In this document: piece after piece, positions 27,586-35,966 of the stretch | Numbering within the stretch: the first letter of the stretch is position 1 | How the letters are laid out: each line of letters begins with the position of its first letter | NCBI RefSeq assembly: GCF_007830265.1 | Contig: NZ_VLKE01000001.1 | Location: forward strand, 1,116,001 to 1,180,000 | DNA: 64,000 nt | Direction: 5' to 3' | Origin: Micromonospora olivasterospora | Lineage (GTDB): Bacteria; Actinomycetota; Actinomycetes; Mycobacteriales; Micromonosporaceae | Position numbers and translations under genes: made by a program | Notes under the pieces: model-generated | Databases searched by the model: none | What the model was told of the DNA's origin: nothing | The model's input: the letters and a program-made list of their open reading frames with translations, nothing else

Positions 27586-30102
27586 TCAGGCGGCGACGGC
27601 GGCGGTGGCGGTGCGGGCGACGAGTGCGCGGCGCAGGTCGTCGTCCTCGTCGATCACGACCCGACGCAGGCCGGGCGTGAGGTCGTCGCGGGCGAGCAGC
27701 GCCGCGGCCAGGTCCCGGGTGCGTTGCGCCACGGCGTACCGGGGGAAGGCGTCGCGCGCGACCTGGTCGGCCATCCAGGGGGTACGCAGCCGCGCCGCCG
27801 CCGGCATCTCGGCGAAGTACCGCGCCACGTACGGCTCGGTCAGCTCGACCTGCTCCGGCTGCCAGAAGCCCAGCGCGGCGGCCTCGACCAGCCGGTTCGA
27901 CAGTTCGGTGCTGCCCGCCACGATCTCCCACGCCGCCGCCTTGGCCGCCGGGTCGGGCAGCGCGGCCCGGCACCGGGCGGCCCGCTCCGCGCCGGTCGCC
28001 GTCGGGTCGGCCGCCACCTCGGCGAGGATCTCGTCCGGCCCGGCCGCGCCGAGCACCACCAGCCGGCCGAGCAACGACCAGCGCAGCTCGGCGTCCACGG
28101 CCAGCCCGTCGGGCACGCCCCGGCTCGCCAGCCAGGCGGCGAGCAGGTCGGCGTCGGTGGTCGCACCGATCAGGGCCCGGGCGGCGGCGAGCTGCCGCGA
28201 CCCGCCCGGCGCGGCGTCGTCGAGCATCCGGCGGCACGCGTCGGCCAGCGCGGCCAGGGCCGCCTTCCGTGCCGCCGGGTCAAGGTACCGGTCGACCAGC
28301 GACCGGGTCGCCCGGAGGACGTCCTCGACGATGATCAGTTCGGGCTCGCCGGGCAGGGCGGCGGCGACCAGCGCCACCAGCCCGGCGACCGGCCGCTCCC
28401 CGTCGGTGGCCGCGTCCAGCGCCTCGCCCCAGAGCAGGGCGCGGGCCAGCGGGTCGGCCAGCGCCGGCAGCACCTGCGGTACGGCGTCCGCCGAGGCCGG
28501 GTCGAGGCGGATCTTGGCGAACGTCAGGTCGCCGTCGTTGGGCAGCAGCAGCCGCGCCGCCGGCCGCCCGGTGAGGCCGGCGAGCACCGTGCGGCCCCCG
28601 TCGGCGTCCGGGTCGAGGTCGACCTCGTCGCGCACGACCGTGCCGTCGGCGGAGTACCGACCGACGCCGATGCGGTGCGGGCGCAGCACCGGGTGCGTCA
28701 CCGGCGCGGTCTGCACGATCGCCGCCTCCGCGTACCGGCCGTCGGCGTCGACGCTCACCTCGACCCGCAGGGTGTTCACCTGGGCCCGGCGCAGCCACCG
28801 CTCCGCCCAGCCGGACAGGTCCCGGCCGCTCGCGGCGGAGAGGTTGCCGAGCAGGTCGGCCAGGGTGGCGTTGCCGAACCGGTGCGCCGCGAAGTGCGCG
28901 TTCAGCCCGGCCAGGAACGCCTCGTCGCCGAGCCAGGCGACGAGTTGGCGCAGCACGCTCGCGCCCTTGGCGTACGAGATGCCGTCGAAGTTCTGCAGGG
29001 CGCCGGCCGCGTCGGCGACCTGCTCCGGCGCCACGGGGTGGGTGGAGGGGCGCTGGTCGGCGGCGTACCCCCAGCCCTTGCGGCGCATGGCGAACGTCGT
29101 CCACGCCCGGTCGAACCGGGTCGCCTCGGCGGTGACCCGGGTGCCCAGGTACTCGGCGAACGACTCGTTCAGCCACAGGTCGTCCCACCAACGCATGGTG
29201 ACCAGGTCGCCGAACCACATGTGGGCCATCTCGTGGGCGACCGTGGTGGCCCGCTGCTCGCGCTGGCTGTCGGTGACGGCGGAGCGGAAGACCAGGTCGT
29301 CGCGGAAGGTCACCAGGCCGGGGTTCTCCATCGCGCCGGCGTTGAACTCCGGCACGAACGCCTGGTCGTACTTGCCGAACGGGTAGCGCTCGGCGAACAG
29401 CTCGTGGAACCGGTCCAGGCACTGCCGGGTGACGGTGAACAGCTCGTCGACGTCGGCGTCCAGGTGCTCGGCCAGCGACCGGCGGCACCACAGGCCCAGC
29501 GGGATGTCCTGGTGCTCGGCGCGGCGGACGTGCCACGGCCCGGCGATCAGCGTGACGAAGTACGGCGCCAGCGGGGCGGTCGGGGCGAACTCCCAGCGGC
29601 CCGTCCGGGGCGTGGCGGCCAGCTCGCCGTTGGCCGCGACCGTCCACTCCGGCGGGGCGGTGACCGAGAGCGTGACCGGGGCCTTCAGGTCGGGCTGGTC
29701 GAACGCGGCGAAGATCCGCTGGGCATTGTCCAGGAAGGACATCGCGTAGAGGTACGTCTCGCCGTCGGCCGGGTCGACGAACCGGTGCAGCCCCTCGCCG
29801 CTGTTCGAGTACGCCATCTCCGCCTCGACCACCAGCGTGTTCGCCTCGGCCAGCCCCGGCAGCGGCAGCCGGTTGTCGGCCAGCGCGGCGGGGTCCAGGT
29901 CGCGGTCGTTGAGGCGTACGGTCAGCAGCCTCGCGGGGCGGATCTCGACGAACGTCTCCGCGCCGGGGGTCGCCCGGAAGCGGATCGTGGCGTGCGAGCG
30001 GAACGTCTCGCCGCCGCCGGTCAGGTCGAGGTCCACGTGGTAGGACTCGACGGTGATCAGCGCGCCACGCGTGGTCGCCTCTACTCGGCTCAGGCTCGGC
30101 AT
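27586..30102 (-). CDS. pepN: Aminopeptidase N (M1 family zinc metallopeptidase)
   Basis: PepN removes N-terminal residues from peptides in the cytosol. The 838-residue protein has the exopeptidase motif NAGAMENPGLVTF (about residue 253) and the zinc site HEMAHMWFGD (about 290) with the third ligand in NESFAEYLGT 18 residues on. The C-terminal ERAP1-like helical domain is complete. Length matches actinobacterial PepN (about 850). No signal peptide. It is monocistronic with its own terminator and diverges from the small DUF397 gene. Confidence 0.96.
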   Translation of the reverse strand: MPSLSRVEATTRGALITVESYHVDLDLTGGGETFRSHATIRFRATPGAETFVEIRPARLLTVRLNDRDLDPAALADNRLPLPGLAEANTLVVEAEMAYSNSGEGLHRFVDPADGETYLYAMSFLDNAQRIFAAFDQPDLKAPVTLSVTAPPEWTVAANGELAATPRTGRWEFAPTAPLAPYFVTLIAGPWHVRRAEHQDIPLGLWCRRSLAEHLDADVDELFTVTRQCLDRFHELFAERYPFGKYDQAFVPEFNAGAMENPGLVTFRDDLVFRSAVTDSQREQRATTVAHEMAHMWFGDLVTMRWWDDLWLNESFAEYLGTRVTAEATRFDRAWTTFAMRRKGWGYAADQRPSTHPVAPEQVADAAGALQNFDGISYAKGASVLRQLVAWLGDEAFLAGLNAHFAAHRFGNATLADLLGNLSAASGRDLSGWAERWLRRAQVNTLRVEVSVDADGRYAEAAIVQTAPVTHPVLRPHRIGVGRYSADGTVVRDEVDLDPDADGGRTVLAGLTGRPAARLLLPNDGDLTFAKIRLDPASADAVPQVLPALADPLARALLWGEALDAATDGERPVAGLVALVAAALPGEPELIIVEDVLRATRSLVDRYLDPAARKAALAALADACRRMLDDAAPGGSRQLAAARALIGATTDADLLAAWLASRGVPDGLAVDAELRWSLLGRLVVLGAAGPDEILAEVAADPTATGAERAARCRAALPDPAAKAAAWEIVAGSTELSNRLVEAAALGFWQPEQVELTEPYVARYFAEMPAAARLRTPWMADQVARDAFPRYAVAQRTRDLAAALLARDDLTPGLRRVVIDEDDDLRRALVARTATAAVAA

Positions 30103-30169
30103 CCGCTTATCCTGCCCGATGGGGGACCGTACGCGTCTCCCGTGACACCTCGCGATGGAGGAAACAACA

Positions 30170-30388
30170 ATGGGTCAGCACCCCAAGGGCGATTTCGACC
30201 TGTCCCGGGCGGTTTGGCAGCGGGCCGAGGGCGACACCTCCGAGGGCGCGGTCGAGGTGGCCTTCGTCGACGACCTGATCGGCATGCGCAACTCGGCGGA
30301 GCCGGACGGGCCGGTGCTGGTCTTCACCCAGGCCGAGTGGGACGCCTTCGTGGCGGGCGCCCAGGACGGCGAGTTCGACCTGGACTGA
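30170..30388 (+). CDS. DUF397 domain-containing protein
   Basis: DUF397 proteins are small actinobacterial partners of DUF5753/XRE regulators. The 72-residue protein has DFDLSRAVWQRAEGDTSEGA, AFVDDLIGMRNSAEPDGPVL and FTQAEWDAFVAGAQDGEFDL, matching the domain throughout. ATG 30170 is used because GGAGG lies 8 nt upstream; ATG 30155 overlaps that site. Its own XRE partner is not adjacent; the nearest is on the opposite strand at 30743. Confidence 0.85.
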   Translation: MGQHPKGDFDLSRAVWQRAEGDTSEGAVEVAFVDDLIGMRNSAEPDGPVLVFTQAEWDAFVAGAQDGEFDLD

Positions 30389-30433
30389 ACGCCGGGGCCG
30401 CGTGGGCCCGCCCGCGGCCGGGCTCCCGAGGCA

Positions 30434-30493
30434 GCCATGTCGGGGACATTGCGCTATCCCAGCAAGGGGATGGCGCAATGTCCCCGACATGGC
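30434..30493. repeat. 27-bp stem-loop, almost perfect inverted repeat
   Basis: The arms 30434-30460 and 30467-30493 pair over 27 bp with a single T/G position that would be a U-G wobble only in plus-strand RNA; the loop is AGCAAG. The arm contains the smaller dyad ATGTCGGGGACAT. It lies between convergent DUF397 genes but has no T tract and is far longer than other terminators in the window. Confidence 0.93.
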
Positions 30494-30495
30494 GC

Positions 30496-30565
30496 GGACG
30501 CTGGCCGACGGGCGCCGGCCGACGGGCGCCGGCCGACGGGCGCCGGCCGACGGACGCTGGCCGTC
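30496..30565. repeat. Five 14-bp tandem repeats
   Basis: Copies of a GGCGCCGGCCGACG unit (outer copies diverged) start right after the hairpin and run to the stop codon of the minus-strand DUF397 gene. Confidence 0.85.
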
Positions 30566-30752
30566 AGGCGCGGGTGAGGCCGGCGACGAAGGCGCGCCAC
30601 GCGTCGGGCGCGAAGGCCAGGGCGCCGCCGTCGCGGTCCTTGGTGTCGCGGACGAGGACGACGCCGGGCAGGTTGTCGGCCACCTCGACGCAGTTGCCGC
30701 CGTTGTTGCCGCTGCGGGTGCTCTTGCGCCACCGGGCGCCGGTCAGGTCCAT
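30564..30752 (-). CDS. DUF397 domain-containing protein
   Basis: The 62-residue product is a textbook DUF397 protein: ARWRKSTRSGNNGGNCVEVA, VVLVRDTKDRDGGALAFAPD and WRAFVAGLTRA. It overlaps the upstream XRE gene by 10 bp and is its usual partner; such pairs regulate development or secondary metabolism in actinobacteria, and some have been compared with toxin-antitoxin pairs. The start is ATG 30752. Confidence 0.93.
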   Translation of the reverse strand: MDLTGARWRKSTRSGNNGGNCVEVADNLPGVVLVRDTKDRDGGALAFAPDAWRAFVAGLTRA

Positions 30753-31528
30753 GATGATGCGGCCTCTTTGATCCTGTTCAGGGACTCCTGGCGGGGCAGC
30801 GCCTCGGCGCGGATGCGTTCCCACCGATGTTCCAGCGTAGCAACGTCCTCGGGCCGGTCGGTGATCTGCGGTTCGAGCTGGCCGTCGGCGCAGCCGACGC
30901 GGCTGCCGTCGGGCAGCCCGGCGATGACGAACGGCCCCCCGAGCCCGCCGTAGATCCCGACGGTGGAGGGCACGACGTGGATCTGCACGTGCGGCAGCTC
31001 CGCGCAGGCCAGCAGGTGTTCGAGCTGCGCCGTCATCATGGCGCGCTGGTGCTCGGCCGCCCGCCGGATCACCGCCTCGTCCAGCACCGCGGTCAGCAGC
31101 AGCGGCGGGTCGCGGTGCAGCAGCGCCTGCCGGCCCAGCCGCGAGCCCACCAGCCGGTCCACGTCGTCCGGTCGCAGCAGCTCGCCGGCCAGCGTCGTCC
31201 GCGCGTACTCCTCGGTCTGGAGGATGCCCGGCACCCAGGCCGGCTCGTACCAGCGCAGCGAGACGGCCCGCTGCTCGTCCTCGATCCACTCCCGCAACCA
31301 GATCGGCGCGCCCATCTTCTCGAAGAGTCGCTGGTAGAGCCCGCCCGTCTGCAGCGCCTGGTCGACCGCCTTGACGTAGTCCACCTTGAGCGGTCGCTGC
31401 CCGCCCTCGACGTTGCCGACGTGCGTGCCCGAATAGTTGATCAGTTTGCCGAAGTCGTCCTGGCTGAGCCCGCGCGCGATCCGCGCCGCCCGCAGCTCAC
31501 CGACCAGGAACTCCACGCCGTTCCTCAC
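30743..31528 (-). CDS. XRE-family regulator with DUF5753 domain
   Basis: The 261-residue protein has an N-terminal helix-turn-helix (ELRAARIARGLSQDDFGKLI then GTHVGNVEGGQRPLK, about residues 11-48) followed by DUF5753 (WYEPAWVPGILQTEEYART, VLDEAVIRRAAEHQRAMM, VQIHVVPSTVGIYGGLGGPF). DUF5753 is thought to sense or bind a partner, usually the adjacent DUF397 protein. GTG 31528 is the start. Both proteins are probably co-translated. Confidence 0.93.
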   Translation of the reverse strand: MRNGVEFLVGELRAARIARGLSQDDFGKLINYSGTHVGNVEGGQRPLKVDYVKAVDQALQTGGLYQRLFEKMGAPIWLREWIEDEQRAVSLRWYEPAWVPGILQTEEYARTTLAGELLRPDDVDRLVGSRLGRQALLHRDPPLLLTAVLDEAVIRRAAEHQRAMMTAQLEHLLACAELPHVQIHVVPSTVGIYGGLGGPFVIAGLPDGSRVGCADGQLEPQITDRPEDVATLEHRWERIRAEALPRQESLNRIKEAASSWT

Positions 31529-31774
31529 CGTGCCCTCACCACTCCCTCACTCCTCCTTCAATTCACGCCCGGCCGCCCTCCGCGGCCCGCAGGGCGCCCG
31601 GTCACGCACTCAACGTCCCATTTCGGCTTCCGACGGTAACGGCGGGGCGTCCAGGGTGGAAGCACGCGATCCGGCCGGTGGAGGCGACGCCCGGCGGCCG
31701 GCTCCGCGCGGTGGTCCCGGCCGACCCGAGCCGGGGCCACCATCCCCGCTCCCCCACCGACAGGAGGAACCCGC

Positions 31775-32152
31775 ATGCCGTTCCGCCTCTGGCGACCGCG
31801 CTCCGGCGCGCACCGCAACCAGACCCCGTCCCACCGTTTCCGGCCGCTCGCCACGACTCCGCCACCGGACATCCGACCCGCCCAACCGACCTCCGCCGCC
31901 CAACCGACCTCCGCCGCCCAACCGACCTCCGCCGCCCGGCCGCCGGATCCGGCAGTCCGGCGGCCCGACCCGGCAGCGCCGCCCGCCCCGCCGGCCGTGC
32001 CGCCCGTGCCCGGCCAGCGGCGGCCGTCCGGCTACTCCCGGAACGGGTGCCCCGCGTGGGCGGGACACCCCACCGTCGCGTTTCCCGTCGTCGGGCGCGC
32101 GGGATGGCTCACGGTCGCCCAGGCATGGCGGGCCAACGGGGGCCGCTGGTGA
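31775..32152 (+). CDS. Small Pro/Arg-rich hypothetical protein
   Basis: I do not recognise this 125-residue protein. An optimal AGGAGG lies 7 nt before ATG 31775. The N-terminus (MPFRLWRPRSGAHRNQ) is basic, followed by three exact AQPTSA-type hexapeptides encoded by an 18-bp tandem repeat, a Pro-rich linker, and a folded-looking end GHPTVAFPVVGRAGWLTVAQ. Its stop overlaps the next gene's GTG (GTGA), and the two belong to the small-gene set that accompanies XRE/DUF397 loci in Micromonosporaceae. Confidence 0.7.
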   Translation: MPFRLWRPRSGAHRNQTPSHRFRPLATTPPPDIRPAQPTSAAQPTSAAQPTSAARPPDPAVRRPDPAAPPAPPAVPPVPGQRRPSGYSRNGCPAWAGHPTVAFPVVGRAGWLTVAQAWRANGGRW

Positions 32153-32394
32153 CCCGACTCGTGCCCCACCAGCCGATGCGACCGCTCTGGCGGTGCCGCA
32201 ACTGCGGCGCGGAGTGGCCCTGCCAACCCGCCCGCCTCGTCCTGCTCACCGAGTACCGCAACGACCGCATCGCGCTGCTCGTCTACCTGAGCACCCTGAT
32301 GGCCGAGGCCGCCGACCATCTCGCCACGCTCAACGGCCACGCCCGCCCCGCCAACCTGCACGACCGCTTCCTCGGCTGGGCCCGCGCCCGCTGA
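32149..32394 (+). CDS. Small CxxC protein associated with XRE/DUF397 loci
   Basis: The 81-residue protein has a one-knuckle zinc-ribbon-like start WRCRNCGAEWPCQPARLVLL (three cysteines) and a helical rest, LTEYRNDRIALLVYLSTLMA and LHDRFLGWAR. Homologues in actinobacteria are commonly but wrongly labelled flavin reductase; no flavin motif is visible. GTG 32149 is coupled to the preceding gene by a 4-bp overlap. Function unknown; the XRE/DUF397 linkage suggests a role in that regulatory module. Confidence 0.8.
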   Translation: MTRLVPHQPMRPLWRCRNCGAEWPCQPARLVLLTEYRNDRIALLVYLSTLMAEAADHLATLNGHARPANLHDRFLGWARAR

Positions 32395-32476
32395 ACCCGT
32401 GATCGTCTGTCCACCCGGAAGACGGCACGCCGACGGAAGTGTCCGTGCACCGCAGACGGTCATGGGGCGATGTCGC

Positions 32477-32908
32477 TCAGTCGCCGTCGCCCCAGCCCAG
32501 GCCGCCCGGGCCCGGGGCGTGGTGGAAGCCGGGGTGGCCGGCAACGTCGACGCAGCGCTCGCCGTCCGGGCCCCGCGCCCCGCAGAACAGCCGCTCGGCC
32601 AGGTGCCAGGCGTCGGCCGGGGAGAGCGCGGCGGCGCCGAGCGCCAGCTCGGGGCGGAGCAGGCTCAACCCCTCGGCGTACGCCACGGCCAGCTCCCGGG
32701 CCCGGTCGACGCCGTCGGCCGCGAAGCCGAGGTGCACGGTGAAGTGGCGCGGCGGACGCCGCTGCGGCCGGGGCGGCGCGAGCAGCGCGGCGTCGGGCAG
32801 GGCGAGCAGCGGGACGTCCGGCCGCCCGACGCCGTCACCCGCCCGGCCCGCCCCCAGCCCGTCGACCACCAGCCGCTGGCGCCCGTTCACCGACCCGTTC
32901 TCCCGCAT
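32477..32908 (-). CDS. Hypothetical protein
   Basis: The 143-residue protein has no family I can name. GGGAGG lies 6 nt before ATG 32908, supporting that start over the longer frame at 32965. A helical core, ADGVDRARELAVAYAEGLSL and SPADAWHLAERLFCGARGPD, has a CGARGPDGERC pair that could bind metal; the end is Gly/His-rich. It is separated from the molybdoenzyme operon by a terminator. Confidence 0.65.
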   Translation of the reverse strand: MRENGSVNGRQRLVVDGLGAGRAGDGVGRPDVPLLALPDAALLAPPRPQRRPPRHFTVHLGFAADGVDRARELAVAYAEGLSLLRPELALGAAALSPADAWHLAERLFCGARGPDGERCVDVAGHPGFHHAPGPGGLGWGDGD

Positions 32909-32994
32909 GTTGGCCTCCCGTTCGCACCCGTCACCTTTGGGCGGGCCGACCGGTGGCCGGCCCACGGGAAGCAGCCAACCAGGCGCGGGCCGCT

Positions 32995-33033
32995 CTGGGA
33001 GGGGCCAGCAGTGGTCGCGCTGGCCCCTCCCAG
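32995..33033 (-). terminator. Terminator of the molybdoenzyme operon
   Basis: A 15-bp perfect stem (CTGGGAGGGGCCAGC and complement) with a 9-nt loop lies 33 bp beyond the last gene. Confidence 0.8.
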
Positions 33034-33065
33034 GGCGAACCGAACCGGGGGAGGATGGAGGGTTT

Positions 33066-33524
33066 TCAGTCGGCCACGACGAGGGCCTGCGGCGCGGCCT
33101 GCTTCATCCGGGTACGCAGCCACTTGAGCTGCGTCGCCGTCTCGCCCTCGCAGGCGCGCACCACGGCCAGCAGTTCCTCGTCCCGGGCCCCGTACGCGGC
33201 CTGGCCGATCACCGTCCAGGAGATGTCGCACTCGGCGGCCATCAGGTACACGTCCTGAAGGTCCCGCAGCAGCCCGAGGCCGCCCGTCCGGGTGCCCTTG
33301 AACAGCTCGGAGTGCAGCCGGTCCGGCTCGGCCGGGGCGTCCTCGGCGTACCGGCGGGCGAACGGGTCGAGCCGCTGGGCGTGCTGCCGGCACTGGGCGG
33401 CCAGCCGTTGGCAGAGGTGGAAGACGTCCGGCTCGTCGCCGTGCGCGGACCCGACCTCGTCGTACGCGTCGGCGAGCCGGAGCTGGGCGCGGTGCAACAG
33501 CCCGAGGTAATGCGCCAGGTGCAC
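33066..33524 (-). CDS. Helical protein encoded with the molybdopterin oxidoreductase
   Basis: This 152-residue product looks like a four-helix bundle (LAHYLGLLHRAQLRLADAYD, VFHLCQRLAAQCRQHAQRL, LQDVYLMAAECDISWTVIGQ, EGETATQLKWLRTRMKQAA) with spaced His/Glu/Asp that could bind metal in a ferritin-like way. No family name is certain. GTG 33524 lies one base after the oxidoreductase stop, so the two are co-translated. It may be a maturation or electron-transfer partner; this is inferred only from position. Confidence 0.75.
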   Translation of the reverse strand: MHLAHYLGLLHRAQLRLADAYDEVGSAHGDEPDVFHLCQRLAAQCRQHAQRLDPFARRYAEDAPAEPDRLHSELFKGTRTGGLGLLRDLQDVYLMAAECDISWTVIGQAAYGARDEELLAVVRACEGETATQLKWLRTRMKQAAPQALVVAD

Positions 33525-33525
33525 G

Positions 33526-35964
33526 TCAGGCCCCTTCCGTCGTCGACGTCGCCTCGGCCGCCGGACCGCCCACCGTCGCCGGCACGTCCGCGCCCGCCAC
33601 GGGGGCGCTGCCGCCGACCGTGGGCGCGGGGGCGGCACGCCCGCCCGAGTCGCCCTCGCGGACCAGCCGGACCGCGGCGACCTTGAAGATGGGCTGCTTG
33701 GACACGGGGTCCCAGGCGGTGACCGTCAGCTCGTTCGCCGCCCGGTCCGGCTCGGCGCCGTCCCCGGCGTCCCAGTAGCCGTAGTGGAACGGCACGAAGA
33801 CCACGCCGGGGCGTACCCCGCAGACGCGGGCCCGGACGCGCACCACGCCGCGCGGCGACTCGACCCGGACCCGGTCCCCCTCCCCCACGCCGAGCCGGTC
33901 GGCGTCGGCCGGGCTGACCTCGACCCAGACCTCCGGCGCGGCGTGCACGAGCTGCGTGGCCCGGCCGGTCTTGGTGCGGGTGTGGAACTGGTAGACGGTC
34001 CGGCCGGTGGTGAGCAGCAGCGGGTACTCGTCGCTCGGCACCTCCGGCGACGGCTGGTACGGCGTGGCGTGCAGGAACGCCCGCCCGCCCGGCTCCTTCG
34101 CGCGGTACTCGTCCGGCAGCAGCTCCGCGCCGGTGGCCAGGTCCTGCCCGTACGTCTCGCAGTAGTCCGGGTCGGTGTTGAACACGCCGTCGGTGTAGAG
34201 CCGCTCGGTGCCGTCGGGATGCTCGGAGTCGCACGGCCACTGGATGCCGCCGCCGCGCAGCCGCTCGTACGTGATGCCGGTGTAGTCGCACGGCCGGCCC
34301 CGCGAGCACTCCTTCCACGCCTCGAACGCCGACTCGGGGTCGGACCACGGGACCAGCGGGTTCCCGTCCCGGTCCCGGAAGTCCATCCGGCGCGCGTAGT
34401 CGAGGAAGATGTCGAGGTCGGGGCGGGCCTCGCCGGGCGGGTCGACGGCCTTGTCGGAGATGTGCACGGTCCGGTCGACGCTGGTGAACGTGCCGGTCTT
34501 CTCGCCCCAGGTGGCGGCCGGCAGCACCACGTCGGCCAGCTCGGCGGTCTCGGTCAGGAACAGGTCCTGCACCACCAGGAACAGCTCGGGCTTCGCCAGG
34601 ATGCGGCGGATGCGGGCCAGGTCCGGCAGCGACACCGCCGGGTTGGTGGCCGAGATCCAGAGCAGCTTGATCGAGCCCTGCTCCGCGTACCGGAAGATCT
34701 GCATGGCGTGGGTCGGCGGCGCCCAGTGCGGGATCGTGTCCACGTCGACGTTCCACAGCCGGGCCAGCTGCGCGACGTGCTCGGGATTCGCCCAGTTGCG
34801 CAGACCGGGCAGGTCGCCGTCGGCCCCGCACTCCCGGTTGTTCTGCGCGGTGGGCTGGCCGTTCATCTGGTACAGGCCGGCGCCGGGGCGGCCGAGCATC
34901 CCCCGGAGCAGGTGCAGGTTGTTCACCGCGCAGCTCGCAGCGGTCGCCTGGTTGGACTGGTAGAAGCCCTGCAGGACGGTGGAGAGCAGCCGGTCGCAGG
35001 TGCCGAGCAGCTCGGCGGCGGCCTCCAGGTCGCGGGCGGGGACGTCGCAGATCTCCGCCACCCGCCGTACGGGGTAGTCCTCGACCACCCGGCACAGCTC
35101 CGCGAAGCCGATCGTGTGCGCGCGCACGTACGCCTCGTCGTACCAGCCGCGCCGGATCAGCTCGCGGAGCAGGCCGTTGAGCAGGGCGACGTTGGTGCCG
35201 TTGCGGACGGCCAGGTGCACGTCGGCCTCCCGGGCCACCGGGGTGGCGCGGGGGTCGACCGCGAGCATGGCCGGCGCGTTCGGGCCGCGCCGCCGGTCCA
35301 GCATCCGCATCCAGAGCACCGACTGGGTCTCCGCGACGTTGTGCCCCCACAGCGCGATCGCGTCGCAGTGGTCCACGTCGGTGTACGACCCGGGCTGCCC
35401 GTCGGTGCCGAAGGACGCCTTGAGCGCGGAGGCGGCGGTGGCGGTGCAGAGCCGGGTGTTGCCGTCCATGTGCGGGGTGCCGATCCCGGCCTTTCCGATC
35501 ACGGAGAGCGTGTAGTACTCCTCGAGGAAGAGCTGGCCGGAGGTGTAGAAGCCGAAGTGCCCCCACCCGCCGGGGCCGTCGAGCAGCTCCTTCGAGCGGG
35601 CCACGATCCGGCCCATCGCCGTGTCCCAGTCGGCCTCGACGAGGCGGCCGCCCTCGCGTACCAGCGGCCGGCGCAGCCGGTCCGGGCTGTGGTTGGCCTG
35701 CCAGCCGTACAGGTCCTTGACGTCGAGGCGGCCGTGGTTGATCCGGTCACCCGCCCGCCCGCGCACGCCGACGATCCGGCCGCCGTGCACGGCGATGTCC
35801 ATGGCGTCGCCGTTGGAGTGCAGGATCGACGCCGAGGGCACCCAGCGGTCGACGTCCGCGTCGGTGTGCCCGTCGGCGAGGAACGTGTCCACCCGCGCCG
35901 GCCAGGGCTCACCCGGCCCGTACGGCGTGCTCGGCCCCCAGGGGTCCGCGATCCGGTCGATCAT
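33526..35964 (-). CDS. Molybdopterin oxidoreductase lacking the N-terminal Fe-S cysteines
   Basis: This 812-residue enzyme belongs to the DMSO-reductase superfamily (nitrate reductase/formate dehydrogenase type) with the bis-MGD domains visible as YTSGQLFLEEYYTLSVIGKA, HMDGNTRLCTATAA, ALWGHNVAETQSVLWMRM, LWISATNPAVSLPD and the C-terminal barrel YPLLLTTGRTVYQFHTRTKT. Where relatives have CxxCxxxC and GRLCxKG for a 4Fe-4S cluster, it reads SILHSNGDAMDIAVHGGRIV and GRLDVKDLYGW, so the cluster cannot form. The metal ligand may be the Cys in RLCTATA. ATG 35964 is two bases after the HPP gene stop. The substrate is unknown. Confidence 0.88.
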   Translation of the reverse strand: MIDRIADPWGPSTPYGPGEPWPARVDTFLADGHTDADVDRWVPSASILHSNGDAMDIAVHGGRIVGVRGRAGDRINHGRLDVKDLYGWQANHSPDRLRRPLVREGGRLVEADWDTAMGRIVARSKELLDGPGGWGHFGFYTSGQLFLEEYYTLSVIGKAGIGTPHMDGNTRLCTATAASALKASFGTDGQPGSYTDVDHCDAIALWGHNVAETQSVLWMRMLDRRRGPNAPAMLAVDPRATPVAREADVHLAVRNGTNVALLNGLLRELIRRGWYDEAYVRAHTIGFAELCRVVEDYPVRRVAEICDVPARDLEAAAELLGTCDRLLSTVLQGFYQSNQATAASCAVNNLHLLRGMLGRPGAGLYQMNGQPTAQNNRECGADGDLPGLRNWANPEHVAQLARLWNVDVDTIPHWAPPTHAMQIFRYAEQGSIKLLWISATNPAVSLPDLARIRRILAKPELFLVVQDLFLTETAELADVVLPAATWGEKTGTFTSVDRTVHISDKAVDPPGEARPDLDIFLDYARRMDFRDRDGNPLVPWSDPESAFEAWKECSRGRPCDYTGITYERLRGGGIQWPCDSEHPDGTERLYTDGVFNTDPDYCETYGQDLATGAELLPDEYRAKEPGGRAFLHATPYQPSPEVPSDEYPLLLTTGRTVYQFHTRTKTGRATQLVHAAPEVWVEVSPADADRLGVGEGDRVRVESPRGVVRVRARVCGVRPGVVFVPFHYGYWDAGDGAEPDRAANELTVTAWDPVSKQPIFKVAAVRLVREGDSGGRAAPAPTVGGSAPVAGADVPATVGGPAAEATSTTEGA

Positions 35965-35966
35965 CC

